Shown in pieces: positions 17,573 through 27,206 of a stretch of DNA of 64,000 nucleotides (its first letter is position 1; every line of letters begins with the position of its first letter). Position numbers and translations under genes: made by a program. Where the stretch lies: the NCBI RefSeq assembly GCF_022410465.1, contig NZ_JAJSON010000023.1, positions 62,001-126,000 of the forward strand. Reading direction: 5' to 3'. This stretch comes from Christiangramia crocea. Its GTDB lineage: Bacteria; Bacteroidota; Bacteroidia; Flavobacteriales; Flavobacteriaceae. A model generated the notes under the pieces. It worked only from the letters and a program-made list of their open reading frames with translations, made no database searches and had not been told where the DNA came from.

Positions 17573-18130
17573 ATGTCAGGAAAGCTTAAAAATCCTCTTT
17601 ACTTCATCACTCTTATGCCGCCGGCATCTATTAGAACCGAAATTGAGGCTTTTAAAAAGGAGATCAGGGAGAAACATAATATTAAGCACGCGCTAAAACT
17701 TCCGGCTCATATAACCCTGCAAATTCCTTTTCGGATGCCTGAAAGAAAAGAAGATATACTCGTGAAAAAAATTAAGAAATTCTCTGCGGAAAATAAGGCT
17801 TTTGAAACCGTGCTGGATGGCTTCGGTAAATTTTCAAAACAAGTGATCTTTATAAAGATCAAGGATCATGTACCATATATTGAACTACATGAAAAACTTC
17901 AAAGTTTGATGCTTAATTTCCTGGATCTTAAAAGACACGAAATCTCATCCAAGATACACCCGCATATTACAATCGCGACCCGGGACCTTAAAAGAAGTAA
18001 CTTTCCGGCCGTGTGGAATGATTTTAAAGACCGGGAATATTCGGCCTCTTTCAAAGCAGAACACCTTTACATACTAAAACATAATGGGAATACCTGGGAT
18101 ATTTTCAGGAAATTCAAATTATGCTCCTGA
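17573..18130 (+). CDS. 2'-5' RNA ligase/phosphodiesterase superfamily (LigT-like)
   Basis: 185 residues with the two HxT active-site motifs of the 2H phosphoesterase superfamily: PAHITLQIPF about residue 45 and HPHITIATRD about residue 127. It starts 5 bp after the cyclase gene, so the two are cotranscribed. Relatives cleave or join 2',5'-phosphodiester bonds or open cyclic nucleotides; which applies here cannot be told from sequence. Confidence 0.85.
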   Translation: MSGKLKNPLYFITLMPPASIRTEIEAFKKEIREKHNIKHALKLPAHITLQIPFRMPERKEDILVKKIKKFSAENKAFETVLDGFGKFSKQVIFIKIKDHVPYIELHEKLQSLMLNFLDLKRHEISSKIHPHITIATRDLKRSNFPAVWNDFKDREYSASFKAEHLYILKHNGNTWDIFRKFKLCS

Positions 18131-18219
18131 AAATTTAACCTGCTTTTATCATAATTTCAGTATACTACACTTCATTTTTCAGTAACTTTTTCGTGTAATT
18201 CAAACTATTGTTCCCTATA

Positions 18220-19155
18220 ATGAAAACAAGGTATTCCATAGCAATCCATGGCGGTGCCGGAACCCTCATCAAGGGAAAAATGACCCCTGAAAAGGAAAAA
18301 GCTTACCGTGATACGCTGCAGCTGGCATTGGATGAAGGCTTCAAAATTCTAAAAAATAAAGGATCAGCTATAGATGCGGTGGAAAAGGCCGTGGTCGTGC
18401 TGGAAGACTCTCCACTCTTCAATGCCGGAAAAGGAAGTGTTTTTACCGCTGGCGGTACTCACGAGATGGATGCTGCAATTATGGAAGGAAAGGAGCTTAA
18501 GGCAGGAGCAGTAAGTCTGGTTAATGGTATTAAGAACCCTGTTTCCCTTGCACGGATTATCATGGAAAAAAGTCCTCATGTTCTACTGGCCGGACAGGGA
18601 GCCATGGATTTTGCCAGGCACCATGGATTCCAGCTTGAAAGCGCTGATTATTTTCATGATGAATTCCGTTATCAGCAATGGCAAAAAATAAAGGATAGTG
18701 AGCAATTTCAGCTGGACCATAGCGAGTCCAAAGATTCCAAATTTGGTACCGTAGGAGCCGTGGCCTGTGATATGCATGGTAACCTTGCCGCCGCAACCTC
18801 CACCGGTGGTATGACAAATAAGAACTGGGGACGTATTGGAGATAGCCCGCTTATTGGTATTGGTAATTATGCAAATAATAACACCTGTGCAGCAAGCTGT
18901 ACGGGAAGTGGTGAGTTTTTTATTCGCGGTGTAGTTGCCTACGATGTATCCTGCCTGATGGAATATAAAAAGTTATCACTCAGGGAAGCTGCTGAAGAAG
19001 TAATTCAACACAGGCTTTTAAAAATCAATGGAGATGGCGGACTGATTGCCGTGGATAATAAAGGAAATATAGCTATGCCTTTCAACACGGAAGGCATGTA
19101 CAGAGGAATGCGTTCTTCAAATGGCAAAAATGTAGTCGCTATTTATGAGGATTGA
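18220..19155 (+). CDS. iaaA: Isoaspartyl peptidase/L-asparaginase (Ntn hydrolase)
   Basis: 311 residues from ATG 18220 (an upstream TTG at 18208 is less likely). Plant-type asparaginase family. The proenzyme is expected to cleave itself before Thr177 in SKFGTVGAVACD; the substrate loop STGGMTNKNWGRIGDSP and the GSGEFFIRG segment follow. It hydrolyses beta-aspartyl dipeptides. There is no signal peptide. The cyanophycinase gene overlaps its 3' end on the opposite strand by 13 bp; cyanophycinase releases beta-Asp-Arg dipeptide, the substrate this enzyme finishes. Confidence 0.92.
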   Translation: MKTRYSIAIHGGAGTLIKGKMTPEKEKAYRDTLQLALDEGFKILKNKGSAIDAVEKAVVVLEDSPLFNAGKGSVFTAGGTHEMDAAIMEGKELKAGAVSLVNGIKNPVSLARIIMEKSPHVLLAGQGAMDFARHHGFQLESADYFHDEFRYQQWQKIKDSEQFQLDHSESKDSKFGTVGAVACDMHGNLAAATSTGGMTNKNWGRIGDSPLIGIGNYANNNTCAASCTGSGEFFIRGVVAYDVSCLMEYKKLSLREAAEEVIQHRLLKINGDGGLIAVDNKGNIAMPFNTEGMYRGMRSSNGKNVVAIYED

Positions 19156-20015
19156 TGACCCTCTAAAGGGGTTTCCACATGCAGGATCCTTACCTGATGT
19201 TTTTCTATATTAAACATATCCCCCTGTGCCAGGATATGTGTCTTCATGTTTGTAATAGACATTAAATCACCATCTTTCACGTACTTCTCGGTATTATGTT
19301 CAAGTTCACTGGGATCGAAAATAATGACCATCCCTGTTCCCACGATCTCTACCGTATTACATTCCTTGATCACAAGGCCCGTGTCTTCCGCCAGTCCTAT
19401 CCCAACAAGGTGCGGAAATTTAGCGACTGCTTCTGCCAGCCGTCCAAACCGGCCGCGACGAATAAAATGTGAATCTATTACAATATTGGGCAAAAAGCCC
19501 ATTCCCTTAGTCATTCCAACAGCCCCTTTTACAAATGCTTCCTTATGCCGGCCTCCGGTGATCATTTCTTCAGACATGCACATGGCACCGGCACTTGTTC
19601 CGGCAATAACAAGAGAACTATTATGATACCTGTCCATCAATATCTTATGTACACTCGTATCCTTTATTTTTTTTATGATTTCTGACTGATTTCCACCCGA
19701 AAACATTACGCAATGTGCTTTGGAAACAAGTTCAATATTTTCCATTTTTTCTGAATCCTCTCTCTTCCTGAGATTGGCAACTTCAACATTCCTGCACCCC
19801 AGTTTTCCAAATGCATCTATATAGCTCTGGCTAACTTCGGCAGGAATACTGGAGGCTGTGGGGATAACGGCTATTAAAGAGTTAACCCCTCCGCTTTCTG
19901 CAACCACCCTGGAGAGAATACCCCTTTCTATATGTTCCGTATGAAATTTCTCGTTGGTTCGGGTACCCTTGTTTTCATTCCCTCCAATAGGAATTAATGT
20001 TCCTTTAGATTTCAT
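19143..20015 (-). CDS. cphB: Cyanophycinase (peptidase S51)
   Basis: Serine exopeptidase that releases beta-Asp-Arg from cyanophycin. 290 residues; the nucleophile is Ser141 in IAGTSAGAMCM, with FSGGNQSEI upstream and IGLAEDTGLVIKE downstream, all typical of cyanophycinase. No signal peptide, so it is intracellular, as needed to use stored polymer. It is divergent from cphA (89-bp intergenic region) and overlaps iaaA tail to tail. Confidence 0.93.
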   Translation of the reverse strand: MKSKGTLIPIGGNENKGTRTNEKFHTEHIERGILSRVVAESGGVNSLIAVIPTASSIPAEVSQSYIDAFGKLGCRNVEVANLRKREDSEKMENIELVSKAHCVMFSGGNQSEIIKKIKDTSVHKILMDRYHNSSLVIAGTSAGAMCMSEEMITGGRHKEAFVKGAVGMTKGMGFLPNIVIDSHFIRRGRFGRLAEAVAKFPHLVGIGLAEDTGLVIKECNTVEIVGTGMVIIFDPSELEHNTEKYVKDGDLMSITNMKTHILAQGDMFNIEKHQVRILHVETPLEGHQSS

Positions 20016-20104
20016 TAACGTAACTTTTAGAATACTAAAATACAGTTGTTGGACGAAAAAGTCTAATTTTATTTAAGTCATTATAAATCAATCACCTGTC
20101 CCGT

Positions 20105-22759
20105 ATGAAAATAAAGGAAATCACCGCCATGCGTGGGCCCAACTACTGGTCTATACGGCGTACAAAACTTATAGTAATGGTCCTGGACCTGGAAGAAATG
20201 GAGAATTATCCATCAAATGAAATTGAGGGATTCAATGAGCGTTTAATTAATTTACTTCCCGGTCTTGAAGAACATTACTGTTCAGTGGGAAGACCAGGCG
20301 GTTTTTTACTTCGGCTTGAAGAAGGCACATGGATGGGACATGTAATAGAGCATATGGCTCTTGAAATCCAGTCCCTGGCAGGAATGGATACTTCCTTCGG
20401 AAGAACCCGGGGTTATGGTGAAAAAGGTGTTTATCATGTAGTTTTTGAGTATACTGAAGAAAGTGCAGGAAGGTATGCGGCCAGGGCTGCTGTAAATATT
20501 TGCGAGGCCATCATTGCCGGTGAACAGTACGACCTGGAAAAAGATATACAGGAATTAAGAGAACTCCAGGATGATAGTAGATTGGGACCCAGCACCGAGT
20601 CTATCATCAGGGAAGCTGAACGTCGGGGTATTCCATGGCTTAGACTGAATGAAGGCTCATTTTGCCAGCTGGGCTACGGTGCTTACCAGCAGAGAATTCA
20701 GGCGACCATCACCAGCAAAACAAGTAATATTGGAGTTGATATCGCCTGCGATAAGGAAGACACAAAGAATTTATTAAGAAAAGCCTCCATAAAGGTGCCT
20801 TACGGAAGGACTATCAGCGAGCTTTCTGAACTTGGAGAGGTATGTGAAGATATTGGTTATCCTTTGGCCATTAAACCTATCAACGGGAATCATGGTCGTG
20901 GCATTACTTCAAATATTCAGAATATTGAGCAAGCTACTGAGGGCTTTCACACGGCAAAAAAGATCTCAGACAGAGTAATTGTTGAAAGCCACATTTATGG
21001 ATCAGATTTTAGAATGCTGATTGTGAACTTCAAATTTGTGGCAGCCGCAAGACGGTCTCCTGCGCAGGTTACAGGAAATGGCAATTCAACCATAGCCGAA
21101 TTAATAGCAATCACCAATCAGGATCCACGGCGGGGATATCGGCATGAGAACTTACTCACCAAAATAGAACTAGATGATATTAGTCTGAAGCTTATTAAAA
21201 AAAAGGGTTATGAACCGGATTCAATATTACCGGCAGGAGAGACAATTATTTTAAAAGATACAGCAAACCTCAGTACCGGCGGCACCGCAGAAGATGTAAC
21301 CGATATCGTTCATCCATCCAATATCTTTCTGGCAGAAAGGATCGCAAAACTTATTGACCTTGACATCTGCGGGATAGATCTTATCACCAGTGATATTTCC
21401 AAACCCATCGAGGAGACGGGAGGCTCGGTAATAGAGGTAAATGCCGGTCCAGGCTTTCGAATGCATCTGGCTCCTACTATTGGCCTGCCCAGAAATGTTG
21501 CTGCTCCGGTACTTGATTCTTTATTCCCTGATAATAAAAATGGAAAAATCCCTGTAATTGCAGTAACCGGAACAAATGGCAAAACCACTACTACCCGACT
21601 TATTGCTCATATTGCCAAGTTAGGCGGAAAACTTGTAGGTTATACCACTACAGATGGTGTTTATATCCAGAATAGAATGATCATGAAGGGAGACTGCACC
21701 GGCCCGCTTAGTACAGAACTGGTATTAAGGGATCCAAACGTCAACTTTGCAGTACTGGAATGTGCCCGTGGAGGTCTTCTTAGAGCAGGACTTGCATTCA
21801 GGAATTGCGATATAGGAATAGTTACCAATGTGGAAGGAGATCACCTGGGACTTGCAGGCATTCATACCCAGGAGCAACTGGCCAAAGTGAAATCTGTAAT
21901 TCCGGAAACCGTGACACATGACGGCTATGCAATCCTTAATGCAGATGATGACCTGGTTTTTGATATGAGGAATTACGTAAAGTCTAAGATTGCCTTGTTC
22001 TCTATGGATGAAAACAACCCGAGAATCAAAAGATTTCAGAATGAAGGGGGCATCACGGCAATATATGAAAATGGATATATTACTATAACCAGCGGAGTCT
22101 GGAAAATGAGAGTGATGAAGGCTGATGCCATCCCGCTTACATTCAGGGGAAAAGCCAGATTCATGATCCAAAATATCCTGCCCGCTGTTCTCGCAGCTCA
22201 AATAAGTGGCTTTAGTATTGAAGATATGAGAATGGCATTGCAAAGTTTTGTTCCTTCTGATTCTCAAACTCCGGGACGCCTTAATATCTTCCGGTTCAGA
22301 AATTTCACATTTATGCTGGACTATGCCCATAACCCTACAGGGATGAGAGCCCTACAGAATTTTATAAATGCTCTCGATTTCAGACATAAGGTCGGGATCA
22401 TTGCCGGGATTGGAGACAGACTGGATACCGATACTGAGAAAATAGGAATGATCGCCGCTGAAATGTTTAATGAAATAATAATTCGTAATGACCGGGATCT
22501 TCGGGGTAAATCGGCAGAACATCTAACCTCATTACTTAGGAATGGAATTAATAAGGTAGATCCTAAAAAACTGGTTACGATTGCTGGTTCAGAGCCTGAA
22601 TCAATAAAACATGCGATCAGAAATGCAAAGAAAGAATCTTTGATCGTTCTATGTAGTGATGCGGTGAGTGATTCCTTAAAACTGCTGAAGGAATTAAAGG
22701 AAAAGGATGATAAAGGAGAGTTGAGGTTTGAAAACTCCTTTTGGCTTAACACCTTATAG
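20105..22759 (+). CDS. cphA: Cyanophycin synthetase
   Basis: Non-ribosomal synthesis of the Asp-Arg storage polymer cyanophycin using ATP. 884 residues, typical of CphA1. The N-terminal domain starts MKIKEITAMRGPNYWS; the ATP-grasp domain spans about residues 220-480 with IKPINGNHGRGIT and VIEVNAGPGFRMHLAP; the Mur-ligase-like domain follows, with P-loop VTGTNGKTTTTRL at about 484-496 and FMLDYAHNPTGMRAL later. Together with cphB and iaaA it gives full synthesis and breakdown of the polymer. No obvious truncation. Confidence 0.96.
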   Translation: MKIKEITAMRGPNYWSIRRTKLIVMVLDLEEMENYPSNEIEGFNERLINLLPGLEEHYCSVGRPGGFLLRLEEGTWMGHVIEHMALEIQSLAGMDTSFGRTRGYGEKGVYHVVFEYTEESAGRYAARAAVNICEAIIAGEQYDLEKDIQELRELQDDSRLGPSTESIIREAERRGIPWLRLNEGSFCQLGYGAYQQRIQATITSKTSNIGVDIACDKEDTKNLLRKASIKVPYGRTISELSELGEVCEDIGYPLAIKPINGNHGRGITSNIQNIEQATEGFHTAKKISDRVIVESHIYGSDFRMLIVNFKFVAAARRSPAQVTGNGNSTIAELIAITNQDPRRGYRHENLLTKIELDDISLKLIKKKGYEPDSILPAGETIILKDTANLSTGGTAEDVTDIVHPSNIFLAERIAKLIDLDICGIDLITSDISKPIEETGGSVIEVNAGPGFRMHLAPTIGLPRNVAAPVLDSLFPDNKNGKIPVIAVTGTNGKTTTTRLIAHIAKLGGKLVGYTTTDGVYIQNRMIMKGDCTGPLSTELVLRDPNVNFAVLECARGGLLRAGLAFRNCDIGIVTNVEGDHLGLAGIHTQEQLAKVKSVIPETVTHDGYAILNADDDLVFDMRNYVKSKIALFSMDENNPRIKRFQNEGGITAIYENGYITITSGVWKMRVMKADAIPLTFRGKARFMIQNILPAVLAAQISGFSIEDMRMALQSFVPSDSQTPGRLNIFRFRNFTFMLDYAHNPTGMRALQNFINALDFRHKVGIIAGIGDRLDTDTEKIGMIAAEMFNEIIIRNDRDLRGKSAEHLTSLLRNGINKVDPKKLVTIAGSEPESIKHAIRNAKKESLIVLCSDAVSDSLKLLKELKEKDDKGELRFENSFWLNTL

Positions 22760-23005
22760 AACCAGTCTATAAAAATTTAATTTACACGAAATAAACTGAT
22801 TGCTAATTGATTAACAATATTTTAGCCTATCTTTAATATCGAATCATTTTTTAAATATCCTTATATTGCATTATATTCTTACGCAATTCTAAAAGCGTTA
22901 TTTAAACTCCCCCCTTTTTTAATTTCGCCGCTCCAGTACCTGTAATTCTTTACTCCTTGATAGCTATGGATAAAGTATAATCCAATTATCTATAAATCAA
23001 TAATT
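22760..23005. other. Intergenic region, no feature recognised
   Basis: 246 bp of AT-rich sequence between cphA and the FAD oxidoreductase gene. No hairpin with a T-run and no full TAnnTTTG promoter were seen. Confidence 0.5.
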
Positions 23006-24391
23006 ATGAGCACAGTAAAATTAGAACCTTCAATGGTAGAAGAATTGAGAAGCGGCCTGAGAGGTCAATTGATTCTTGAAGGAGATGTGAATTATGAAGA
23101 TTCACGTAAGGTATTTAATGCCATGATCAGCAAGAAGCCTGCTATGATCGCAAAATGTGTGGATGTAGCAGATGTAATCACGGCTGTTAATTTTGGCCGA
23201 AAAAACAACATGCTAACCGCTGTTCGGGGTGGCGGCCATAATGGGGGCGGCCTTGGGATTTGTGACGAAGGCCTGGTCATAGACCTTTCAGGAATAAAGT
23301 ATGTAAGGGTAGACACCTCAAACAACACGGTAAGGGTTGGCGGAGGAAATCTTTGGGGTGAAGTAGATCATGCCACTCATCCATACGGCCTGGCGGTGCC
23401 TGCTGGTATAATCTCTACAACAGGAGTAGGAGGATTAACTCTGGGAGGAGGCGTAGGCCACTTAACCCGGAAGTTCGGTCTAACCATAGACAATCTTCTG
23501 GAAGTGGATATGGTTCTGGCCGACGGAAGCGTGGTCACCGCAAATAAAGATCAGAATTCAGATCTTTTCTGGGCTGTTCGTGGCGGTGGCGGCAATTTTG
23601 GAGTAGTTACTTCCTTTCTTTTCCAGGCACATGAATTGAAAAACGTGATTGGCGGACCAACCCTGTGGCCAATAGAAAAAACCGAAGAGATCATGAAATG
23701 GTACCATGATTTCATTCATAACGCACCAGAAGACCTTAACGGGTTTATTGCAACCATGGTAATCCCAGGCCCTCCATTTCCGGAAGAACTCCATGGAAAA
23801 AAATTCTGCGGAATAGTTTGGTGTTATACCGGTAAACCTGAAGAATTTGATAAGCTATTTGAACCAGTAAGAGACCACAACCCCGTTTTTGAGCATGTGG
23901 GTGAAATGCCATATCCTGTGATACAAACCTTATTTGACGGCCTCTTACCTCCGGGATTCCAGTGGTACTGGCGAGGTGATTTCTTTAGTGAAATTCCACC
24001 TGAAGCTACTAAGAAACACCTGAAATTTGGATCATCCATACCAACACCATTATCGCAAATGCACTTATACCCAATTTCGGGGGCAGCAGCGAAAGTTGGT
24101 CCCGAGGATACGGCATGGGCTTACCGTGACGCGAAGTATGCCGGGGTTTTCGTGGGAGTAGATCCGGATCCCGGGAAAGCCATGGAAATCACAAACTGGT
24201 GCAAGGACTACTGGAATGCCCTTCATCCATTCTCTATGGGGGGTTCTTATTCCAATTTCATGATGGAAGAAGGTCAGGAGCGAGTAAGGGCTTCCTTCAG
24301 GCATAATTATGAAAAACTTCAGAAAATAAAAGCCAAATACGATCCCGATAATTTCTTCAGGGTCAATCAGAACATCGAGCCAAAAGCCTGA
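23006..24391 (+). CDS. FAD-linked oxidoreductase (berberine-bridge-like)
   Basis: 461 residues. The PP-loop FAD-binding domain contains TAVRGGGHNGGG, whose His is the usual covalent FAD anchor, then ISTTGVGGLTLGGGVGHL and VRGGGGNFGVVTSFLF. The C-terminal BBE segment is KYDPDNFFRVNQNI. No signal peptide is evident. The family oxidises alcohols, sugars or amines; the substrate is unknown. It is a single gene ending in a strong hairpin. Confidence 0.88.
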   Translation: MSTVKLEPSMVEELRSGLRGQLILEGDVNYEDSRKVFNAMISKKPAMIAKCVDVADVITAVNFGRKNNMLTAVRGGGHNGGGLGICDEGLVIDLSGIKYVRVDTSNNTVRVGGGNLWGEVDHATHPYGLAVPAGIISTTGVGGLTLGGGVGHLTRKFGLTIDNLLEVDMVLADGSVVTANKDQNSDLFWAVRGGGGNFGVVTSFLFQAHELKNVIGGPTLWPIEKTEEIMKWYHDFIHNAPEDLNGFIATMVIPGPPFPEELHGKKFCGIVWCYTGKPEEFDKLFEPVRDHNPVFEHVGEMPYPVIQTLFDGLLPPGFQWYWRGDFFSEIPPEATKKHLKFGSSIPTPLSQMHLYPISGAAAKVGPEDTAWAYRDAKYAGVFVGVDPDPGKAMEITNWCKDYWNALHPFSMGGSYSNFMMEEGQERVRASFRHNYEKLQKIKAKYDPDNFFRVNQNIEPKA

Positions 24392-24411
24392 TTTATTCTT
24401 TAATACAAACG

Positions 24412-24455
24412 TATCCTTTCAGAACGGAATAGCTCTGAAAGGATATTTATTATTA
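24412..24455 (+). terminator. Terminator of the FAD oxidoreductase gene
   Basis: TATCCTTTCAGA (24412-24423) and TCTGAAAGGATA (24434-24445) pair over 12 bp, followed by a T-rich stretch. It overlaps the end of the antiporter remnant on the other strand. Confidence 0.7.
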
Positions 24456-24553
24456 CTAAGTCCTGCTATTGGGAGCTTTAGAAATTTCACATTGAGAAAA
24501 CCAAATATCGCGGCAATAGACACCAGAATGGTAGTAATTAAAAAATAATCCAT
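24419..24553 (-). pseudogene. N-terminal remnant of a CPA1-type Na+/H+ antiporter
   Basis: A 44-codon frame starting at ATG 24553 reads MDYFLITTILVSIAAIFGFL, then NVKFLKLPIA. This resembles the first helix of NhaP-type cation/proton antiporters (a pattern I recall as NYRFLKLPTTIGLM). After residue 30 the similarity stops and the frame enters the terminator hairpin of the neighbouring gene, ending at 24419. About 90 percent of the expected gene is missing. It may alternatively be read as a small membrane peptide. Confidence 0.55.
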
Positions 24554-24602
24554 TAAGCTTATTGGTTAATTATAATTCCCTCTGAAACATAGATCCTGGC
24601 TA

Positions 24603-27149
24603 TCAAAAAATCACTGAACCAAAAAAGATAGCATTGGCGAACAACTTATGGGTTTCCAGCATCATTGCCCTGAAATTTGGATTATCACTGAACATAATCA
24701 CCGTTCCCCTGCCATTTTGCTCTGCTAGAATTGCTGCAGAACCCTTAATCAATTCCAGGTTTTCGGGATGGATATATCCGCTTATGTAGGGATCACTGCT
24801 AAAGACTGCCACCTTATTGAAGGGATTGTTACCTGGCTTAAGAAAAACAGTACTGTTCTTATAGATCGATAATTCCCTGTCTTCATAGCCAAAACCAATT
24901 GGATGAGTAATATCAAGATCGGCCTTATAAAAAGAACCTCCTATCGCACGGGACCCATAATAATTATCGGCCTTTGCATAATTCATTCTTAACAGACTGT
25001 CTTTTTCTTTCTTCTGCTCTTTAAGTTCTGCCTTCACAAGCTCATTCTTGATGGCCCATTGTGTAGCCGTTCTCTGGGTTATCAAAGTTCCTCCGTTTTT
25101 GACCCAGCTTTCGATCCGTTCTTTTTCCAGATCATCATAATTCCCAGACACCATTATCAGCACATCATAATCATTAAGGGGCATTCTTTTAAAATCGCTC
25201 CGGTCTACTTTCGTGATAGGCATATTTGCATAGGTATCCATCATAAACCAGATCTCACCAGCTTCATATCCGCTGGTGCCTTCTCCAGTGAGCATAACTA
25301 CTTTGGGAAGCTCAATATCCTTAAGTTCCGGACTGCCAAGGTCAATTCCCAGCGCGCTTCTACCAGAGGCGACAGATTCTACCCTGATCCCGGCTTTCCC
25401 GGATGCCTTTTTAACCAGATCGTATAATTCCTGCGGAGTAACTGACTGATCAGCAACCGAGATCATAAGGCTTCCATACCCGAATTTCCTGATCCCGGTG
25501 TCTGTCTCTATTGAAAAAGGAGTGAATGCAGTTTTAATATTAACATCGTTCTTAAGGAGATAATACAATGCTTCGGAAGCCCCGAACTGTGACCAGTCTA
25601 TTAGATAAGCATAATCAGATTTCGCAGGAATCTTAACATTTGCAGCGATATCCTCCTTGGTTATTCTGGATCCCAGATCCAGCCTGCCAGAAGACACTTC
25701 GGTATTTGATATCCCGTAGGCCAGAGCCATAGACCAGGCTGAAGTATCATAGAATACACTATCTGCAAAACTGGTCACTTTATCGAACATGGTTTTCACC
25801 ATAAGGTTTTGAGCCTGCCCCTCCGGAACTGCATAAGCAAAATCAGGTTTAAATGTCTTATCTCCGGCTGTCACCTCATCTTCGATCCTGTAGACCTCAA
25901 TCTGATGATCCAGCAATAAGTTGGTAAACATTTTGGTTAAGCCCGGATCTTCTTCATTTCCATACACATGAAGCTTTTTTTCCTTAAGGCCCTGATCCCT
26001 GATATCCTTAAAAAATTTACGTTGCCAGTTCAGCAATAATTCCCTCTTATCTATAGTAGCCTGGATCGTTGCCAGACTGGTGCGCAGATGATTGCGTATA
26101 GTGAATGGAAATGTGATATCCTCACTTCCTGTTTTCTGAACATATCCCCTTGAGCTGGCCTGCTCATAAACAATTCCAAGTGCTCCATGAAGATCGGGAT
26201 AGGTTGAACCATATCCGGGATATGAATTATCATAGCGTTCTCCGGTGAAGTAAAGAGAGCCGATCTCATCCAGAGATTCCTGGTGATATTTTGCGAAAAT
26301 AGTATTAAGAGTATCATAATTATAACGTGGAACAATTGGGTTTTCTGATCCATATTTCTTGGTTGGTTCAAAGAAATAAGTGCTTGAACTTCCCATCTCA
26401 TGATAATCGGTCACCATATTAGGCAGCCATTTATGATAGAAAGCCACCCGATTCTTACTTTCAACCTGTGTAAGCGGCAGCCAGTCACGGTTAAGATCAA
26501 ACCAGTAATGATTGGTTCTGCCGGAAGGCCAGGATTCATTATGTTCCCTGTCCCAGTTATCTGCCACCGGAGGATTGCCTTTATTGCTATTCACCCAGGT
26601 AGTATGACGGTCGCGACCATCAGGGTTTAAGGCCGGTTCAATATGAAAAACCCCATTTTTCAGATATTCATCCACTTTTGAATCTTTTGCTGCCAAAAGA
26701 TAATAGGCTACGAGCATTGACACCTCACTACTGGAAGGCTCATTCCCATGAACATTATACCCAAGATGAACGATCACCGGCATCTTTTCTACATCTCCTG
26801 CAGAATTCTCCGGATTTACATGGGCAAGATGCTCCTGCCGAATATTTTCAAGGTTTCTAAGATTCTCTTCCGATGAAATGGTCAGGATTATTTGAGGCCT
26901 CTTTTCATGAGTATATCCAATGGTCTGGATCTGTGCATTGGGAGAAAGTTCTGCCAGCTTTTCCATATAACTGACCAGCCTGGAATATCTTGTATGCCAA
27001 TCTCCTATCTCGTAACCGAGAAATTCGGCCGGACTCGGAATGCTCTCCTCGAAACTTACATCTTCAGGAAAATAATAGTCATTCTGTGACTGTAATGGGC
27101 TAAATATTAAAATGAGTATTAGGCTGCAAAAAATGTAATTGCTCTTCAT
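24603..27149 (-). CDS. Secreted M14 family zinc carboxypeptidase
   Basis: 848 residues with signal peptide MKSNYIFCSLILILIFSPLQSQ. The M14 domain spans about residues 45-380: zinc ligands in YNVHGNEPSSSE (HxxE), LNPDGRDRHTTWVN, a later His in VTDYHEMGSSSTYF, and the catalytic Glu region LGIVYEQASSRG. The C-terminal half (about residues 500-848) contains YDVLIMVSGNYDDLEKERIE and WVKNGGTLIT, which looks like a glutamine-amidotransferase-like beta/alpha domain. It probably trims peptides in the periplasm or outside the cell. Confidence 0.88.
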   Translation of the reverse strand: MKSNYIFCSLILILIFSPLQSQNDYYFPEDVSFEESIPSPAEFLGYEIGDWHTRYSRLVSYMEKLAELSPNAQIQTIGYTHEKRPQIILTISSEENLRNLENIRQEHLAHVNPENSAGDVEKMPVIVHLGYNVHGNEPSSSEVSMLVAYYLLAAKDSKVDEYLKNGVFHIEPALNPDGRDRHTTWVNSNKGNPPVADNWDREHNESWPSGRTNHYWFDLNRDWLPLTQVESKNRVAFYHKWLPNMVTDYHEMGSSSTYFFEPTKKYGSENPIVPRYNYDTLNTIFAKYHQESLDEIGSLYFTGERYDNSYPGYGSTYPDLHGALGIVYEQASSRGYVQKTGSEDITFPFTIRNHLRTSLATIQATIDKRELLLNWQRKFFKDIRDQGLKEKKLHVYGNEEDPGLTKMFTNLLLDHQIEVYRIEDEVTAGDKTFKPDFAYAVPEGQAQNLMVKTMFDKVTSFADSVFYDTSAWSMALAYGISNTEVSSGRLDLGSRITKEDIAANVKIPAKSDYAYLIDWSQFGASEALYYLLKNDVNIKTAFTPFSIETDTGIRKFGYGSLMISVADQSVTPQELYDLVKKASGKAGIRVESVASGRSALGIDLGSPELKDIELPKVVMLTGEGTSGYEAGEIWFMMDTYANMPITKVDRSDFKRMPLNDYDVLIMVSGNYDDLEKERIESWVKNGGTLITQRTATQWAIKNELVKAELKEQKKEKDSLLRMNYAKADNYYGSRAIGGSFYKADLDITHPIGFGYEDRELSIYKNSTVFLKPGNNPFNKVAVFSSDPYISGYIHPENLELIKGSAAILAEQNGRGTVIMFSDNPNFRAMMLETHKLFANAIFFGSVIF

Positions 27150-27206
27150 AGAAACTGATTTCGATAGGCTTTAAAGATAAAAATTATTCCCTAGAAAAGA
27201 TTCTAT

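Noticed and set aside
21725-22330. 201-codon minus-strand frame inside cphA
   Set aside because: Antisense to the conserved Mur-ligase domain of CphA; no promoter and no family resemblance.
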